The position numbers and the translations under genes are program-made. DNA of 64,000 bases, from the NCBI GenBank assembly GCA_037043015.1, contig CM073321.1:40134420-40198419 (forward strand). The letters are read 5' to 3'. The notes beneath the pieces were generated by a model, which did not search any database, was not told the origin of the DNA, and saw only the letters and a list, made by a program, of their open reading frames with translations. Position 1 is the stretch's first letter. Each line of letters begins with the position of its first letter. Of this stretch, positions 1-11,593 are shown piece after piece. The DNA comes from Bryum argenteum. Its lineage: Eukaryota > Streptophyta > Bryopsida > Bryales > Bryaceae.

Positions 1-267
1 GTGGCACGCCCATGTGTTGGTGGGAGTTCCGGGTTGGCATGCCCATGTGTTGGTGGGAGTTCCGGGTAATGAGTACCGGATAATGGGTTATGGGGTCAAG
101 GTGGGTTGGACACCTTGACTTAGAATGGTGCTAACATTGTGTGTATGGGGCACATGCAAGTGTTAGCAAAGTCGTGGCCGGTTGCTAACAACTAAGTGAG
201 CCGGGATTCCGCTACCAAGTAAGGCTCACTAAGAAAAAGAAGAGTTGGAGTAATTAGGGTCGCGACA
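1..267 (+). repeat. A1 LTR, 3' end (cut by window edge)
   Basis: Matches the last part of the A-family LTR seen whole at 38729-40218 and 44925-46418 on the other strand. It ends in GGGTCGCGACA directly before the primer site. A stretch of about 33 bp is tandemly doubled here (about 1-68) and again in the LTR at 1602-2409, but single in A2, marking a subfamily. Confidence 0.85.
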
Positions 268-269
268 CT

Positions 270-281
270 TGGTATCAGAGC
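270..281 (+). promoter_or_regulatory. Primer binding site, initiator Met-tRNA
   Basis: TGGTATCAGAGC lies two bases after the LTR end. This is the usual plant LTR-element primer site complementary to the 3' end of initiator methionine tRNA. Confidence 0.85.
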
Positions 282-299
282 AGGCTACGCAACGGGATC

Positions 300-1600
300 C
301 AATCAAGAGTAGGATGGCACCAGAGGCCGGAAGCTCGCGATGTGGCCCGAAGACACGTAGTCAAGCCTTTGAGGCCGGGGTTGCCCCTCATGAGGAGTCT
401 TCTTTAGGTCCATCGAATGTGCGGATGAAAATAAAAGAGGAGCAAGGGGAACCAAGAGAAGTTGCTAGTGGTGAGGAGGTCACTCACCATGAGAAGGAAG
501 AAAATCCTCTAAGTCCCGTTCTCGGGAAACACGGCCACAAGCGGTTTAGGCATGAGATGAATGGTTCAATGAGCTTGTCAAAACTCTTCAAGTCTTGGAA
601 GAAGAGATTAAGGAGCTCAAGGGAAGGGCATCATGCCCTTCTTCCCGCAAGTTGTGCAAGACCAACTTGCCCTCTTCCTTCACGGGATTGGGCAAGGTAA
701 ACAAGGTCAAGGACTTCATTGTGGAACTTGAGCTCAACTTTGAGGCCCAAAGAGCTCGTGAAGAGGACAAGATCAACATTACCGTGACCTTCTTGAAAGA
801 GCATGCTCTTTTGTGGTGGACTTGTTACCGGGATGAGAACGCGGGAGTGGTGAGCAACTTGACTTGGACCGGTTTCAAGGGGATCCTAAGTGATCGCTTC
901 ACCCCGGAGTACCAAGAGATTCGGGATGGCATGGCCCTTGTGCAATTGAAGCAAACGGGCACTCTTCATGCCTATGTGAAGGATTTCAATGCACATTTGA
1001 ATGTGCTCCCGAAGTTAGATGAATTGGCCAAATAGGTCATTTTCTTCAATGGACTCTAAGGTTGGGTGGAGCGGGCATTATTCAAGATGCCGAGATTGCC
1101 GGAGACTTGTGCCAAATTGCTCAAGTTGGCAAAAGGGATTGGTGATGATGAAGGTCACCAAAAGGCCTCTAAAGAGGAGGCCTCAACCGGAAAGCAAGGC
1201 AAATTACTATCCAAGAGTCAACATAAGAAAAATGGTTGGCAAAAGCTTTAGGGTGGTGAGAGTAGGCCTTCCAAGGATGGGAAGGACAAGTTTGCCAAGG
1301 ACAAGCCCAAAGTGGGGACAAGTCCATAATAGAAAGAGACAAGTTACATTACTTGTTTGAATTGTGGTGAAGAGGGCCACATGGCAATGCATTGCTCCTA
1401 ACCAAAGGGGCAACCAACTCCTTCATAAGTCCCGAAGCATCGAAGAGGATGGACTTGCATTTGAGTAAGCAAGCTCATCCAAGTGAGGTTTGCAAAGAGG
1501 CAAGCCTCACCGAACGTTCCTTGTAGCAACGGAAGTAGAAGTGAAGTGCCAAAACTTCACCTTTGTGGAAAACTTCAAGGTTTGTGAAATGGATGGGATG
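300..1600 (+). pseudogene. A1 gag remnant, first unit, into protease region
   Basis: Broken gag of a chromovirus. A hydrophilic, charged N-terminus is followed by the Ty3 gag core (motifs such as FIVELELNFEAQ, FLKEHALLWW and DRFTPEYQEI around 715-930) and a CCHC knuckle (C-x2-C-x4-H-x4-C, near 1360-1400). The next bases match the protease-side sequence of the second unit until it stops against the LTR fragment at about 1602. Nearly identical to A2's gag at 43838-44850, including its overall pattern of broken frames. Several breaks. Confidence 0.8.
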
Positions 1601-1601
1601 G

Positions 1602-2409
1602 GGGGGCCTACCGAAGACTCCAGAGAGTACTATGAGGAGGGGTGGTCTCCCTCCTCACTTGCACATGGTGCCTTGAGGAGCCGGGGTGGCTCCAAGGGGT
1701 GAGGCTTGGGATGGGGCCTCACTCCCGCACCTTGTGGAAAGTAGAGAGTGCTTTGGAGCCTCTCTAAACATGGGGTTGGGAAGTGTCCCTCTCCAAGTTA
1801 GTCCCCGTGATAAGTAGTGCCGGTTCCCGGGAGTAACCGGGAACGGCTCAAAAGGGTGAGGCATGAAAATGAAGCCTCACTTCCACACCTTGGGCATTAT
1901 GGGATGCTCTTGAGCATCCCGCAACATTGGGTTGGAAAGAGTCCCGCTCCAAACTAGTCCCCGGGAAAACTAGTGCCGGATTCCGGGAGGGTTTCCGGCA
2001 ATGTCCCAAATGAAGTGAGAGACAAGAGTGGAAGGGGGACTAGTGGGAAGTTGGACAATGGATAAGGGCAGTTAGCTCCGGGGGTGATTAGTAGCACCCT
2101 TGGGAGCTTGGACATTTGTGGAAGGCCGCCCCGTGCCACCAAGTGGCATGCACATGTGTTGGTGGGAGTTCCGGGTTGGCATGCCCATGTGTTGGTGGGA
2201 GTTCCGGGTAATGAGTACCGGATAATGGGTTATGGGGTCAAGGTGGGTTGGACACCTTGACTTAGAATGGTGCTAACATTGTGTGTGTGGGGCACATGCA
2301 AGTGTTAGCAAAGTCGTGGCCGGTTGCTACCAACTAAGTGAGCCGGGATTCCGCTACCAAGTAAGGCTCACTAAGAAAAAGAAGAGTTGGAGTAATTAGG
2401 GTCGCGACA
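1602..2409 (+). repeat. A1 second LTR, 5'-truncated
   Basis: About 810 bp matching the 3' part of the A LTR. It abuts broken coding sequence at a G-rich junction near 1602 and ends in GTCGCGACA next to a fresh primer site. The full A LTR is about 1490 bp, so roughly the first 680 bp are absent. The junction could be illegitimate recombination at the G run, or an assembly join. Confidence 0.8.
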
Positions 2410-2411
2410 CT

Positions 2412-2423
2412 TGGTATCAGAGC
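2412..2423 (+). promoter_or_regulatory. Primer binding site, second A1 unit
   Basis: TGGTATCAGAGC, two bases after the LTR end at 2409. Same site as at 270-281. Confidence 0.85.
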
Positions 2424-2554
2424 AGGCTACGTAACGGGATCCAATCAAGAGTAGGATGGCATGAGAGGCCGGAAGCTCGCGATGTGGCCCGAAGACACGT
2501 AGTTAAGCCTTTGTTGCCGGTGATGCCCCTCATGAGGAGTCTTCTTAAAGTCCA

Positions 2555-3479
2555 TTGGAGGAGCCGGTGGAAATAAAAGGGGACCAAGGGGAACAAAGAG
2601 AAGTTGCTAGTTGTGAGAAGGACACTCACCATGAGGAGGAAGAGAATCGTTTAAGTCCCGTTCCCGGGAACCGAGGCTACAAGAGGAAGGCACGAGATGA
2701 AATGTTCCATGAGCTTGTCAAAACTCTTCAAGTCATGCAACAAGAGATCAAGGAGCTCAAGAAGAAGGCATCAAGCTTTTCTTCCCGCATGTTGTGCAAG
2801 GCCAACTTGCCCTCTTCTTTCACGGAATTGGGCAAGGCAAAAAGGTCAAGGACTTCATTGTGGAACTTGAGCTCTACTTTGAGGCTCAAAGGGCTTGTGA
2901 AGAGGACAAGATCAACATTTCCGTGACCTTCTTGAAAGAGCATGCTCTTTTGTGGTGGACTCGTTTCCGGGATGAGAACGCGGGAGTGGTGAGCAACTTG
3001 ACTTGGACCGGTTTCAAGGGGATCCTGGGTGATCGCTTCACCCTAGAGTGCCAAGACATTCGGGATGGCATGGCCCTTGTGCGATTGGAGCAAACGGGCA
3101 CCTTCCATGCTTTAGTAAGGGATTTCAATGCACATTTGAATGTGCTCCCGAAGTTGGAAAAATTGGCCAGAAAGGTCATTTTCTTCAATTGACTCAAAAA
3201 GTTGGGTGGAGCGGGCATCATTGAAAATGCCGAAAGTGCCGAAAACTTGTGCCAAGTTGCTCAAGTTGGCAGGAAGGATTGGTAGCCATGAAGATCACCA
3301 AAAGGTCTGGGGAGAGTGGGCCTTCCAAGGATGGGAAGGACAAGTTTGCCAAGGACAAGACCAAAGATAGGGACAAGTCTACGAAAGAGACAAGTCACAT
3401 AACTTGTTACAAATGTGGTGGAAAGGGCCACATGGCAAAGGATTGCTCTAAATTAAATGGGCAACCTACTCATTCATAA
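2555..3479 (+). pseudogene. A1 gag remnant, second unit
   Basis: Second copy of the A-family gag with the same core (ELELYFEAQRACEEDK, FLKEHALLWWTRF, DRFTLECQDIRDGMAL) and a good CCHC knuckle, CYKCGGKGHMAKDC, near 3404-3445. By eye it is about 90 percent identical to the first unit, clearly lower than the near identity of unit one with A2. Broken, with a few breaks. Confidence 0.8.
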
Positions 3480-3559
3480 GTCCGGATTTGCGAAGAGGAT
3501 GGGCTTGCAATAGAGCAAGGCAAGCAAGTCCATCGAAGTGAGGTTTGCAAAAGGCAAGC

Positions 3560-5085
3560 CACACTAAGCATGCCTTGTAGCTACGGGAGTAGAAGTGAAG
3601 TGTTGAAGCTTCACCTTTGTGGAAAACTTCAAGGTTTGTGAAATGGATGGGATTGGTCTCATCTTATATAAGACTTCTTTTGATACCTATGGGGTAGATA
3701 ATGAAGCGGCCATTGAGAGTGGTTGCCAACCCTGAAGGCAAGGAGATTGAGTTGGAGTTCACCAAGGCTCCCAACATGTTAAGGAGTAGGATCAACCTGG
3801 TGAACTTGGAGGAGTTAGAGGAAAACCGGTTCTTGATAATGCTAAGAACCGATTTGGGAGTTGAAGGAAACAAGCCCAATTCTTACTCCACACCTCCTAA
3901 GTGGATTTGGGAGGTCATCTAAGGGTTAGGTGATGAATTTTGGGTTGTGCAACGCCCCATCAATGTTCACAACCCTCATGAATACGGTATTCCATCAAGA
4001 GATGGATGGGCTTGTCATTGTTACATTCATGACATATTGGTGTTCTCCAAATCCGCGGAAGAGCATGCACAACACCTTGAAATTGTGCTTCAAAAAAACT
4101 TAGGGACAATAAGTGGTATACAAATGGGGAGAAGAGGGAGTTTGACTTGCAAATGATTGAGTTCTTCGAACACATTATGACGGGGCAAAGTGTCAAACCG
4201 GACCACAAGAATGTGGAAGCAATCAAGAAGGGGAGCCAACCCACTTCACAAAGGGAAGTGAAGTCATTGCTTGGGTTGGCCTATTATTATGGGAGGTTCA
4301 TAAAGAACTTCTCCAAGATTGTTAAGCCCATGTCCGGTTTGCTTAAGAAAAACTTGGCCTTGGATGGGACCGATTCACGTGTACAAGCATTTCAAAAAAA
4401 ACTCAAGGAGAAGCTCTACTCCCCGCCGGTATTGAAGTTCCCGGAGTTTGATAAGCCTTTTGAGGTGCACACCGATGCAAGTGAATTTGCCATCGGGGGA
4501 GTGCTCATGCAAGAAGGAAGGCCAATTGCATGAAAAGGAGATGTTTGCCGTAGTGTATTGTTTGAAAACATGGCAACATTACCTTGGTCTCCACAAGACC
4601 AAGGTATTCACCAATAATGTTTCATTGAAGTACTTTGAAACATAAGCCAAAGTTACACCCAAGCAATTGAGGTGGCATGTTACCTTAGTGCTCATAAATG
4701 TGGAGTTGATTCACAAGCCAGGCCGAGTGAATGGGCACCGGAGGCACTAGGTTGGAATGATGAACATAAGTCAAATACCACGCAAGTCTTGAGAGTGATG
4801 TATGCGGGAGAAGGTGATTTGGCAAAACGGATAAGGGAGGCGTATATGAAAGACCCCGAGGCTCAAAAGTTCTTAAGTGAACTAAGGTGTGGCAAGAAGC
4901 CCAACGAAATCCGGCTTCATCAAGGTATGATTAAGTTCAAGCAAAATAGGGTGTGTGTTCAAAAGGGCATGTGGAGGTTGAGTGTGGTTGAGGAAGTGAC
5001 GCCATCTTTGTGGCGGTCGCCTTTGACAAGGTGGTGCTCCTTTTCAGCGTTAGGTGGCGGCATTATGGGTTGGCGAAGACCAAAG
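3560..5085 (+). pseudogene. A1 protease/RT/RNase H/integrase remnants
   Basis: Decayed pol. Visible pieces are: protease-side sequence (about 3640-3900), an RT palm remnant with DILVFSKSAEEHAQHLE near 4029-4085, the RT connection (SLLGLAYYYGRFIKNFSKIVKPM near 4262-4335), RNase H start ([20 protein letters not shown] near 4450-4515), the RNase H segment [15 protein letters not shown], and the linker before integrase. Many breaks. The matching A2 region (42078-43700) is decayed in a similar way, so the lineage was probably already broken when it spread. Confidence 0.75.
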
Positions 5086-5423
5086 TGATCGAAGTGATTA
5101 CTTGGGTTTGGCGGTTGGTAGCCATAATGCATTGAGGCATGGAGCTATGAGTCAATCGCCGCCTAAGGTGGCTTATGTGTGAAGTCACTTAATTATGCCT
5201 AACAACCTAGCTTTTGAATAGATTGCGATCGGAGATGGAACAAAGCTAAGGTGCAAAAGACTTGGTAGCCATGAGATAGCAACTTATTGAAAAGGACCAA
5301 GAAAAACCTAGACAAGGCCCGAAGAGGTATGTGAAACAAGTTAACAAAGGGCGGCGCCATGAGGAGTATGAGGAGGGCTAAAAGGCGTGGTAGAATGAGA
5401 AAAATCTCACCTTACCGGATGGC

Positions 5424-5822
5424 TTGACTCCCATATCCATGGCAAAGTATGTGAGTCCATTTGTCATTGCAAAACGGTTGTTTGAGGATGTGTATAAGTT
5501 GGACTTACCACCGGAGACCATGATTCATGCCACCTTGCATGTCTCATTGCTCAAGCCATATCACAAAGATAAAGTGAGGCCGGAACGCAAGCAAGTGTTG
5601 TGGCCTCCACCCGAACTTCTTGGTGATCACTTGGAGTTTGGAGTAAAGGGCATTATGAATTGCCGGATCACCAAGAAAAAGGGCAAAGAATACTTGGTGA
5701 AGAGGCGGGGGTACCATGAGAAGGAAACAACATGGGTTGAGGCCAAGTCCATGGCCAATGCAAAGGAGATGGTGGAAAGGTATGAAAGCCAACGGAGATC
5801 CAAGACACCGAGAAAGCATTGA
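5424..5822 (+). pseudogene. A1 integrase tail with chromodomain
   Basis: Open frame of 132 codons. It shows the chromovirus integrase C-terminus (LPPETMIHATLHVSLLKPY) followed by a chromodomain (EYLVKRRGYHEKETTWVEAK, ending near the stop). In chromoviruses this domain is thought to steer integration to marked chromatin. It is the C-terminal part only; the catalytic core is not recognisable here. Confidence 0.8.
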
Positions 5823-6590
5823 TGAGGACATCAACCTTTGAAGTGGGGGTGAATCACCACACTTGTGTACACTTGGCCTAAGTTTTGTCTAGCACTTGGT
5901 GCAAATGGTGCAAATGACACATGTTGTAATACTTGGTTGACAAATAAGTTGCTGGCAAGTTCTTTGATTGCATGTTGGAAGTGAGATGAGTCCTAATCTC
6001 ATTTTGGATTGCTAGGTTCGTTAGAAGAGGTTGAAGGATACGCGAAGCCAATACTTGGAATGCTGCAAAACAGGGACCTTGGCTTGGGAGTTGTGAGTGG
6101 GTGAACCCCCACGACTCTTAAGCTTAGGACTTGCTCGGGCGGGAGCAAGGTAGTGGCACGGGCTCATAAAAGTGCCTTTGCGGGTTGACCATCGTGAACG
6201 CATGGCTTGATCACCTATATCTCGGTAGAGTGAAGCAAAGGCTAGGTCGGGCGGGACTTAGCATTACCCCTAGGCGAGCAAAGTTCACCACTTGAGAGCC
6301 TAAGTGTTTGAAAAGAGGGCTTGGTGTTGCAACCAAGAAAGTGTTGGTTAGCCTTGAATTCAATCCTAAGTCATGTGAGTATGATGGGCTAGTTGAGCCT
6401 AACTTGGGGCCATTGGGGGCATTGCAAGTGAGTCTCAAAGTGGATAGGTCTAGTTTATGTGGGTCCTTCCAAGGAAAGTCCTTGGGTGGAAAGGACCTTA
6501 GACCTATCGGGTGCCACCTTTGAGACTTAGCCATTTTCCAAGTAAAAGGATGCTTGGAGCATTGCGGGGCTAGCTACCCTAAAATGCAGT
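5819..6590 (+). other. A1 3' noncoding tail with stem-loop and purine tract
   Basis: No gene. A short stem-loop (TTGATG-AGGA-CATCAA, 5819-5834) overlaps the pol stop and is followed by a polypurine-like AAGTGGGGGTGA (5840-5851). The rest matches the A2 noncoding tail (about 40330-41060, reverse strand) up to GCAGT at 6586-6590, where C1 begins. The true purine tract and 3' LTR of A1 are not in the window. Confidence 0.7.
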
Positions 6591-7354
6591 TGTTATCCGC
6601 CGAACCACGGGTATCATCATCGAAGACCACAGCCACGGGGAGACCAGGAATTAACGACGACCCCGGGGCTCGAGGCCAAGGATACAGTGATCAGAGGACC
6701 ACGAGGATCGAGACCGTGGACACAGGCAATAAAGTCGAAGGGCAGCGCAAGGGATTAGGTTTTATTATAAATAAGGGTAGAATGATACGATAGCAGCTCC
6801 TTGTATTGCTAGAACAGGATGTTAGCCTCGAGTGCGTACTCACGAACTTTGTAGCCTTACGGCATTCTCCAATTCAATGCAAACACAGGACTCAGTCCAA
6901 TTCTATCTTACCCCGCCTCTATCTATTTTCTACTACCCTCCTCTAATCGCGTTTCATCATGCGGAGGCCTTGGCACCGTGGTAGTCACCGAGTCGGAGCC
7001 GTGGTGTCTCAATCTCTCACGTGGTTGTGCGTTTGCCGTCGCAAACGCCCGCCCAAGGATCTGTCTCGCCCGAACCAAGACCGTGGCCGTGGAAGTGAGC
7101 CAAGGACGAGTCACCCCGGAGATCAGTAACCACGGGTCTTGACCCCCTCGATCATACTCGGCCGCTCGGGATCGGCTCGCCCGACCGAATTAATTACTAG
7201 GTGATTGCGGACCGGTCAACGACCGCCATACCCTACCCGGACCCTGGGAGTAATTGTGAGCGTCGTCTCCAAGCCCCGGTCTTCTCCCTGTTTCCTACCT
7301 TTACCTTCCCCGTTCTCATACCTCGGGCATCTCCATACCCGTACCCGGCTAACA
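6591..7354 (+). repeat. C1 5' LTR
   Basis: Begins TGTTATCCGCC and ends CCGGCTAACA. Alignable over its length with the C2 3' LTR (55915-56693), about 80 percent identical by eye. 764 bp. Confidence 0.88.
6763..6774 (+). promoter_or_regulatory. LTR TATA box, C1
   Basis: TATTATAAATAA in the LTR, conserved at the matching place in the C2 LTR (56088-56099). Likely core promoter of the C family. Confidence 0.65.
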
Positions 7355-7357
7355 TTT

Positions 7358-7376
7358 TGGCGACCATCTTTGGGGA
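7358..7376 (+). promoter_or_regulatory. C1 primer binding site candidate
   Basis: TGGCGACCATCTTTGGGGA follows the LTR end by three bases. The TGG start and position fit a primer site; the tRNA it would pair with was not identified. Confidence 0.6.
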
Positions 7377-7392
7377 TGGAATGCCGAGGTAG

Positions 7393-7422
<30 letters not shown>
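7393..7422 (+). repeat. 30-base A run
   Basis: An uninterrupted run of 30 A followed by a GA-rich stretch, in the C1 leader between primer site and gag. Confidence 0.9.
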
Positions 7423-7425
<3 letters not shown>

Positions 7426-7469
7426 AGAGAGAAAAAAAGAGAAATCTGGCTACGAGCCACTAGGAAAGG

Positions 7470-8950
7470 GAATGCCCCCGAAAAGGCACGCCGCGGAAAA
7501 AGCCATGGAAAATATTGTTGCAGATATGGAAGAAATAGTGCAACATGAGGATGAAACCAGGGAGATACTACAGTGGATGAAGCAAAGAGATGACGGATCC
7601 GGTCGCCGCTAAGAACGATACGAACGCTAAGCTAGAATCGCTTAGCTGAAATAGCAAGATATCCAAGGTAATGGTAACCCCGAGGCTATCGCTTCCACAC
7701 CAAGGAGTGAGGGGGAACCCGCAGAGGCAGCCAGATCGGCAACCATCCCTCGGGGAAACAACGCCGCGGCCAGCTCAAGCACTTCGGGAATGCCATCACC
7801 GCCACCCGTAGTGGTACCCACGGGGATCCCAAGTGTATCACATAACCCCGGGAGCCTTGACGCCCAAGCTAAGTTACCCAAAATACCTTACCCTGTGTTC
7901 GACGAATCGGGGGACCCAGACTGACACATCAGGAGATTTAAGGTAATCGCGCGCACGAACGGCATTTTCCATGCCACGGATTTGCAGAACATTTTTGGTA
8001 CCACGCTCCAAGGAAACCATATCAACTGGTACATCGACTTCGAATCAGAACACAACAATGCCAGTTGGGAAGATATGGAGCGTAGTTTTTACACAAGTTT
8101 GAAAACTTAAAACAAGTTCGGAAGTCCTCCGAGCATTGGGATCAATTACTCAATCCACGAACGAGCCTGTGGATAAGTTTTATGATAGATTCAAGCAGTT
8201 GGCGGATAAACTTAGCCAACGGCCCGAAGAGGAGTATATGTGTGAATGGTTTAAAAGGGGCTACTTCCATGGATACAACAGGGCATTGTCATCCGTGGCG
8301 TAAAAACGTTGCCAGACATTCTCTCTGCTGCAAACGACATTAGCAGAGAGCTCACGGCCCTGAAGCAGACACAAGCCCCCATTTTACCACTGCCCTCGAC
8401 ACGGCAGGATGCCAGGGTGACAACCCCCATGCGAGACTGTGGAAAAACACACCTTGGACGATCTTTGGTATTCCACCAATACAACGCCGCCCAGGACCCC
8501 AGGCGCCCGGGAACACCATGGCCGCGGTATACCCCGACGAGGTTAACGTGGATGCCTTTCACCCGGCCGCTTTGATGCATCTTTGGGAATGCGGAGGACT
8601 GGACCACCGACGGAGCCAGTGCCCAATATTCAAACAGAAATGGGCTCAAAATCGAAACAATAATACCGGGGCCCCGAACACAAACACCGCGGCTCGCTCG
8701 GAGGGGGGGGGTAACGCCGACCGAGGTGCACGGACGAGAGACTAATGTGTCCACGATATCGGCCTCCGCAGATGACGACAAGATCAAAAGCCGATTCCCG
8801 AACCACGTGGTGGAACACAGAAAGCCATTTCGAGGAAAAACACGGGAGCGGCTACACAACACGAGAACAGATATACAAAAAGACTCGGAAGCCTCACTCC
8901 CGGACCAAGGACGTACCACGGATCACACCGCAAAGAAAATCTGGACACTA
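7470..8950 (+). pseudogene. C1 gag remnants
   Basis: A short open start at 7472 (MPPKRHAAEKAMENIVADME) is followed by gag-like sequence near 7870-8110 (KIPYPVFDES..., FKVIARTNGIFHATDLQN, LQGNHINWYI) and a CCHC-like knuckle near 8580-8630 (CGG..DH....CP). Long stretches hold no open frame. The gag core assignment rests on these motifs and on position between primer site and protease. Several breaks. Confidence 0.6.
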
Positions 8951-8955
8951 CTAAC

Positions 8956-9498
8956 GTGACCATCACCCTGGCAAAGTTAGTACAAATCAGCCCCGAATCG
9001 CAAAGCAATATTTACAACGGGGCTGCGTTAACCGAGGCAAAATCAGATCCCGCGTTCGTGGAAGTTAATGCCACCACTTTGGACCTCGACGCTGCGGTGA
9101 TACGAGTGCAACTCGGGGATGAGACGCTAACCAACGTCCTCGTAGATGGAGGGTCGGGCGTGAACGTAATGAGCAACCATGTTCGACAAGCACTAGGATT
9201 GCCGCACCCCAAGCGCTCGTTTCATTTTTACGTATGGCTAATGACGCTCAGTCACACCCCGGGAATTCTCACCATGGTCGGGATTGCAATACACGGGTAT
9301 CAACACCAAAGAACATTCGTAATCATCGATATGCCACATGACAGCAATTTTCCGGTAATTTTAGGGAGGCCGTGGTTGCGAGACATGCAAGCAATTCACG
9401 ACTGGACAAAAAATCAGATCCACCTGCAACGCCACGGAAGAACCGTGGTCATCCCCGTGGATAGCTGTCTGACCCGTGCCAAGATGAACCAGATCTGA
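8956..9498 (+). pseudogene. C1 aspartic protease region
   Basis: Open frame of 180 codons with a retropepsin active site in VLVDGGSGVNVM, a flap-side segment and the closing VILGRPWLRD motif. The DGGSG form is typical of non-chromodomain plant Ty3 elements, and the same form occurs in D pol. Part of a broken element. Confidence 0.8.
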
Positions 9499-9561
9499 AC
9501 TTCGGCCGGAACGGATTGGCCAGAAGAATTCACAACAGAGCAAGAGGCTCTCGTACTCCAC

Positions 9562-10274
9562 GTGCACCCCAGCCTGATACCCGTGGCAGACATACATTTG
9601 GCTAGTCTGATGCAAGAAGAAAAACTGGATATCCCCGAGCACTTCACCCGGGAGATAGCTGGAGAGGTTGTGGTGAACGCCGTCTCGGCCAAAACGGCAT
9701 TACATCACGAAACCATCACGGGATGGACACACGGGGCCAAAGAGAGAGTACAGCTGGTCAACCTCGGAACAACAGACGAGCCCAAGTACATTAAAATCAA
9801 CACGGACGCACCACCGGGCATTAAGCAAGCCGCCATCGCCTGTTCCACGAGTACGGGGGCATATTCGCCTGGAACCACGAGGGACCGAAAGGCATCCCCA
9901 ATTCCTTGGCCGAACATACCATCGATCTCATCCCCGGTGCAACCCGTGTGACAAAGAACGGAGGTACAGGATGAATCCGAACTACGCCGCCCGAGTCAAA
10001 GCTGAACTAGACAAACTACTCCACGCCAAGTTCATTTCGCCCGTGGATGCAGCACCGTGGCTCTCTCCCATGGTCATTATTCCAAAAAAAAACGGCACGT
10101 TGCGCATCTGTGTGGATTTCAGAAAACTCAACGCCGCGACAAAAAAGGACCATTATCCATTACCATACATGGAAGAGATCATCGACGAGGTTGCTGGACA
10201 TGAATGTACTCGTTCATTGATTGCTTTTCAGGGTACTACCAAGTAGCCATGGCAGAGCAAGACAAAGGTAAAAC
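9562..10274 (+). pseudogene. C1 protease-RT linker and start of reverse transcriptase
   Basis: Similar to C2 49775-50460. RT start is clear: NPNYAARVKAELDKLLHAKF, then WLSPMVIIPKKNGTLRICVD and FRKLNAATKKDHYPLPYMEE. It stops at the inserted A-family LTR. A few breaks. Confidence 0.8.
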
Positions 10275-11593
10275 TGTCGCGACCCTAATTACTCCAACTC
10301 ATTATTTTCTTCTTAGTGAGCCTTACTTGGTAGCGGAATCCCGGCTCACTTAGTTGGTAGCAACCGGCCACGACTTTGCTAACACTGCACATGCCAAGCA
10401 CACACAATGTTAGCACCATTTCTAGTCAAGGTGTCCAACCCACCTTGACTCCTCCAACTCATTACCCGGAACCCGTAAACCGGAACTCCCACAAAACACA
10501 TGGGCATGCCACTTGGTGGCACGGGGCGGCCTTCCACACATGTCCAAGCTCCCAAGGGTGCTACTAATCACCCCCGGAGCTAACCGCCCTTATCCATTTT
10601 CCAACTTCCCACTAGTCCCCTTCCACTCTTGTTTCTCACCCCATTCGGGACTTTGCCGGAAATCCTCCCGGAATCCGGCACTAGTTTTCCCGGGGACTAG
10701 TTTGGAGCGGGACTCTTTCCAACCCAATGTTGCGGGATGCTCAAGAGCATCCCACAATGCCCAAGATGTAGAAGTGAAGCTTCCTTTCCATGCCTCACCT
10801 TCTTGAGCCATTCCCGGTCACTCCCGGGAACCGGCACTACTTATCACGGGGACTAACTCGGAGAGGGACACTTCCCAACCCCATGTTTAGAGAGGCTCCA
10901 AAGCACTCTCTACTTTCCACAAGGTGCGGGAGTGAGGCCCCATCCCAAGCCTCACCCCTTGGAGCCACCCCGGCTCCTCAAGGCACCATGTGCAAGTGAG
11001 GAGGGAGACCACCCCTCCTCATAGTACTCTCTGGAGTCTTCGGTAGGCCCCCCCCTCTTGTGTTCAGGGGCCTTCCATGACACACTTTTGTTTTGGAAGA
11101 CCACCCGTTTTTGCCTTAGTCTCAAAAACGGGCCGTATCTTCTTCTCGGGCTAACTTGTAGCTCAGTTATCCAAATGGGACGTGCAAGCTCATTTTCGAC
11201 GTCTACTCTTTGAGTAGATGTCGATAGACTCCTCACTTATCCCAATCGGAGCTTCCATGTGGGAGCTATGCTCCTCTGAACATTCGGGAGTCCCGGGAGG
11301 CAGCAGTCCCGGAGTCCCGAAGTCCCGATGCTTTGGAGAGCCATATCTCCCAAAGCATTGCTTTGCTCCTCACGAGCCTTAGCATTTTGGAAAGCTCTTG
11401 TCCAGAGCTTCCCAAAGACATGCAACATGCCGCCATCCATGAAGGACGACATTTTGAGTCCCGAAAGGCAACACTCCCGAGTCCCGGAGTGTCCCGGAAC
11501 GCGCTCCAACTTTGGAGAGTCATATCTCATGACTCACAACTCCAAATTGCGCGTTCTTTGGACCCATGGGTGCGTGCTCAAACAAGGTTTCCA
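10275..11593 (-). repeat. A-family LTR fragment inside C1
   Basis: Starts with TGTCGCGACCC as in the A2 LTRs and follows them closely to GGTTTCCA near 11593. About the last 170 bp of the LTR are absent, and no second LTR or target copy is seen. On its right side C1 resumes in integrase. It is the remains of an A insertion. It contains the LTR stem-loop (11197-11223). Confidence 0.85.

Larger units (their letters stand above)
1..6590 (+). mobile_element. A1: broken Ty3/gypsy chromovirus, two-unit composite
   Basis: Fossil chromovirus on the plus strand. Order seen: LTR tail, Met-tRNA primer site, gag with a CCHC knuckle, a second LTR fragment, a second primer site, a second gag, protease/RT/RNase H/integrase remnants, a chromodomain end and a 3' noncoding tail. 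It is clearly broken, with well over ten breaks. It has no 3' LTR in the window because C1 is inserted in its 3' noncoding tail. The first gag unit is almost identical to A2 (38729-46418), while the second unit is visibly more diverged, so A1 is probably a recombinant of two A-subfamily copies. Confidence 0.85.

Noticed and set aside
270-281. tRNA gene fragment
   Set aside because: Only the 12-base primer-site match is present; no tRNA body or anticodon arm. Same at the other primer sites.
7393-7422. A30 run as the tail of a LINE or SINE
   Set aside because: It lies within the C1 leader between primer site and gag, with no target copies or upstream retroposon body.
8251-8919. 222-codon minus frame in C1
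   Set aside because: Opposes the decayed gag region, has no recognisable domain, and C1 reads on the plus strand.
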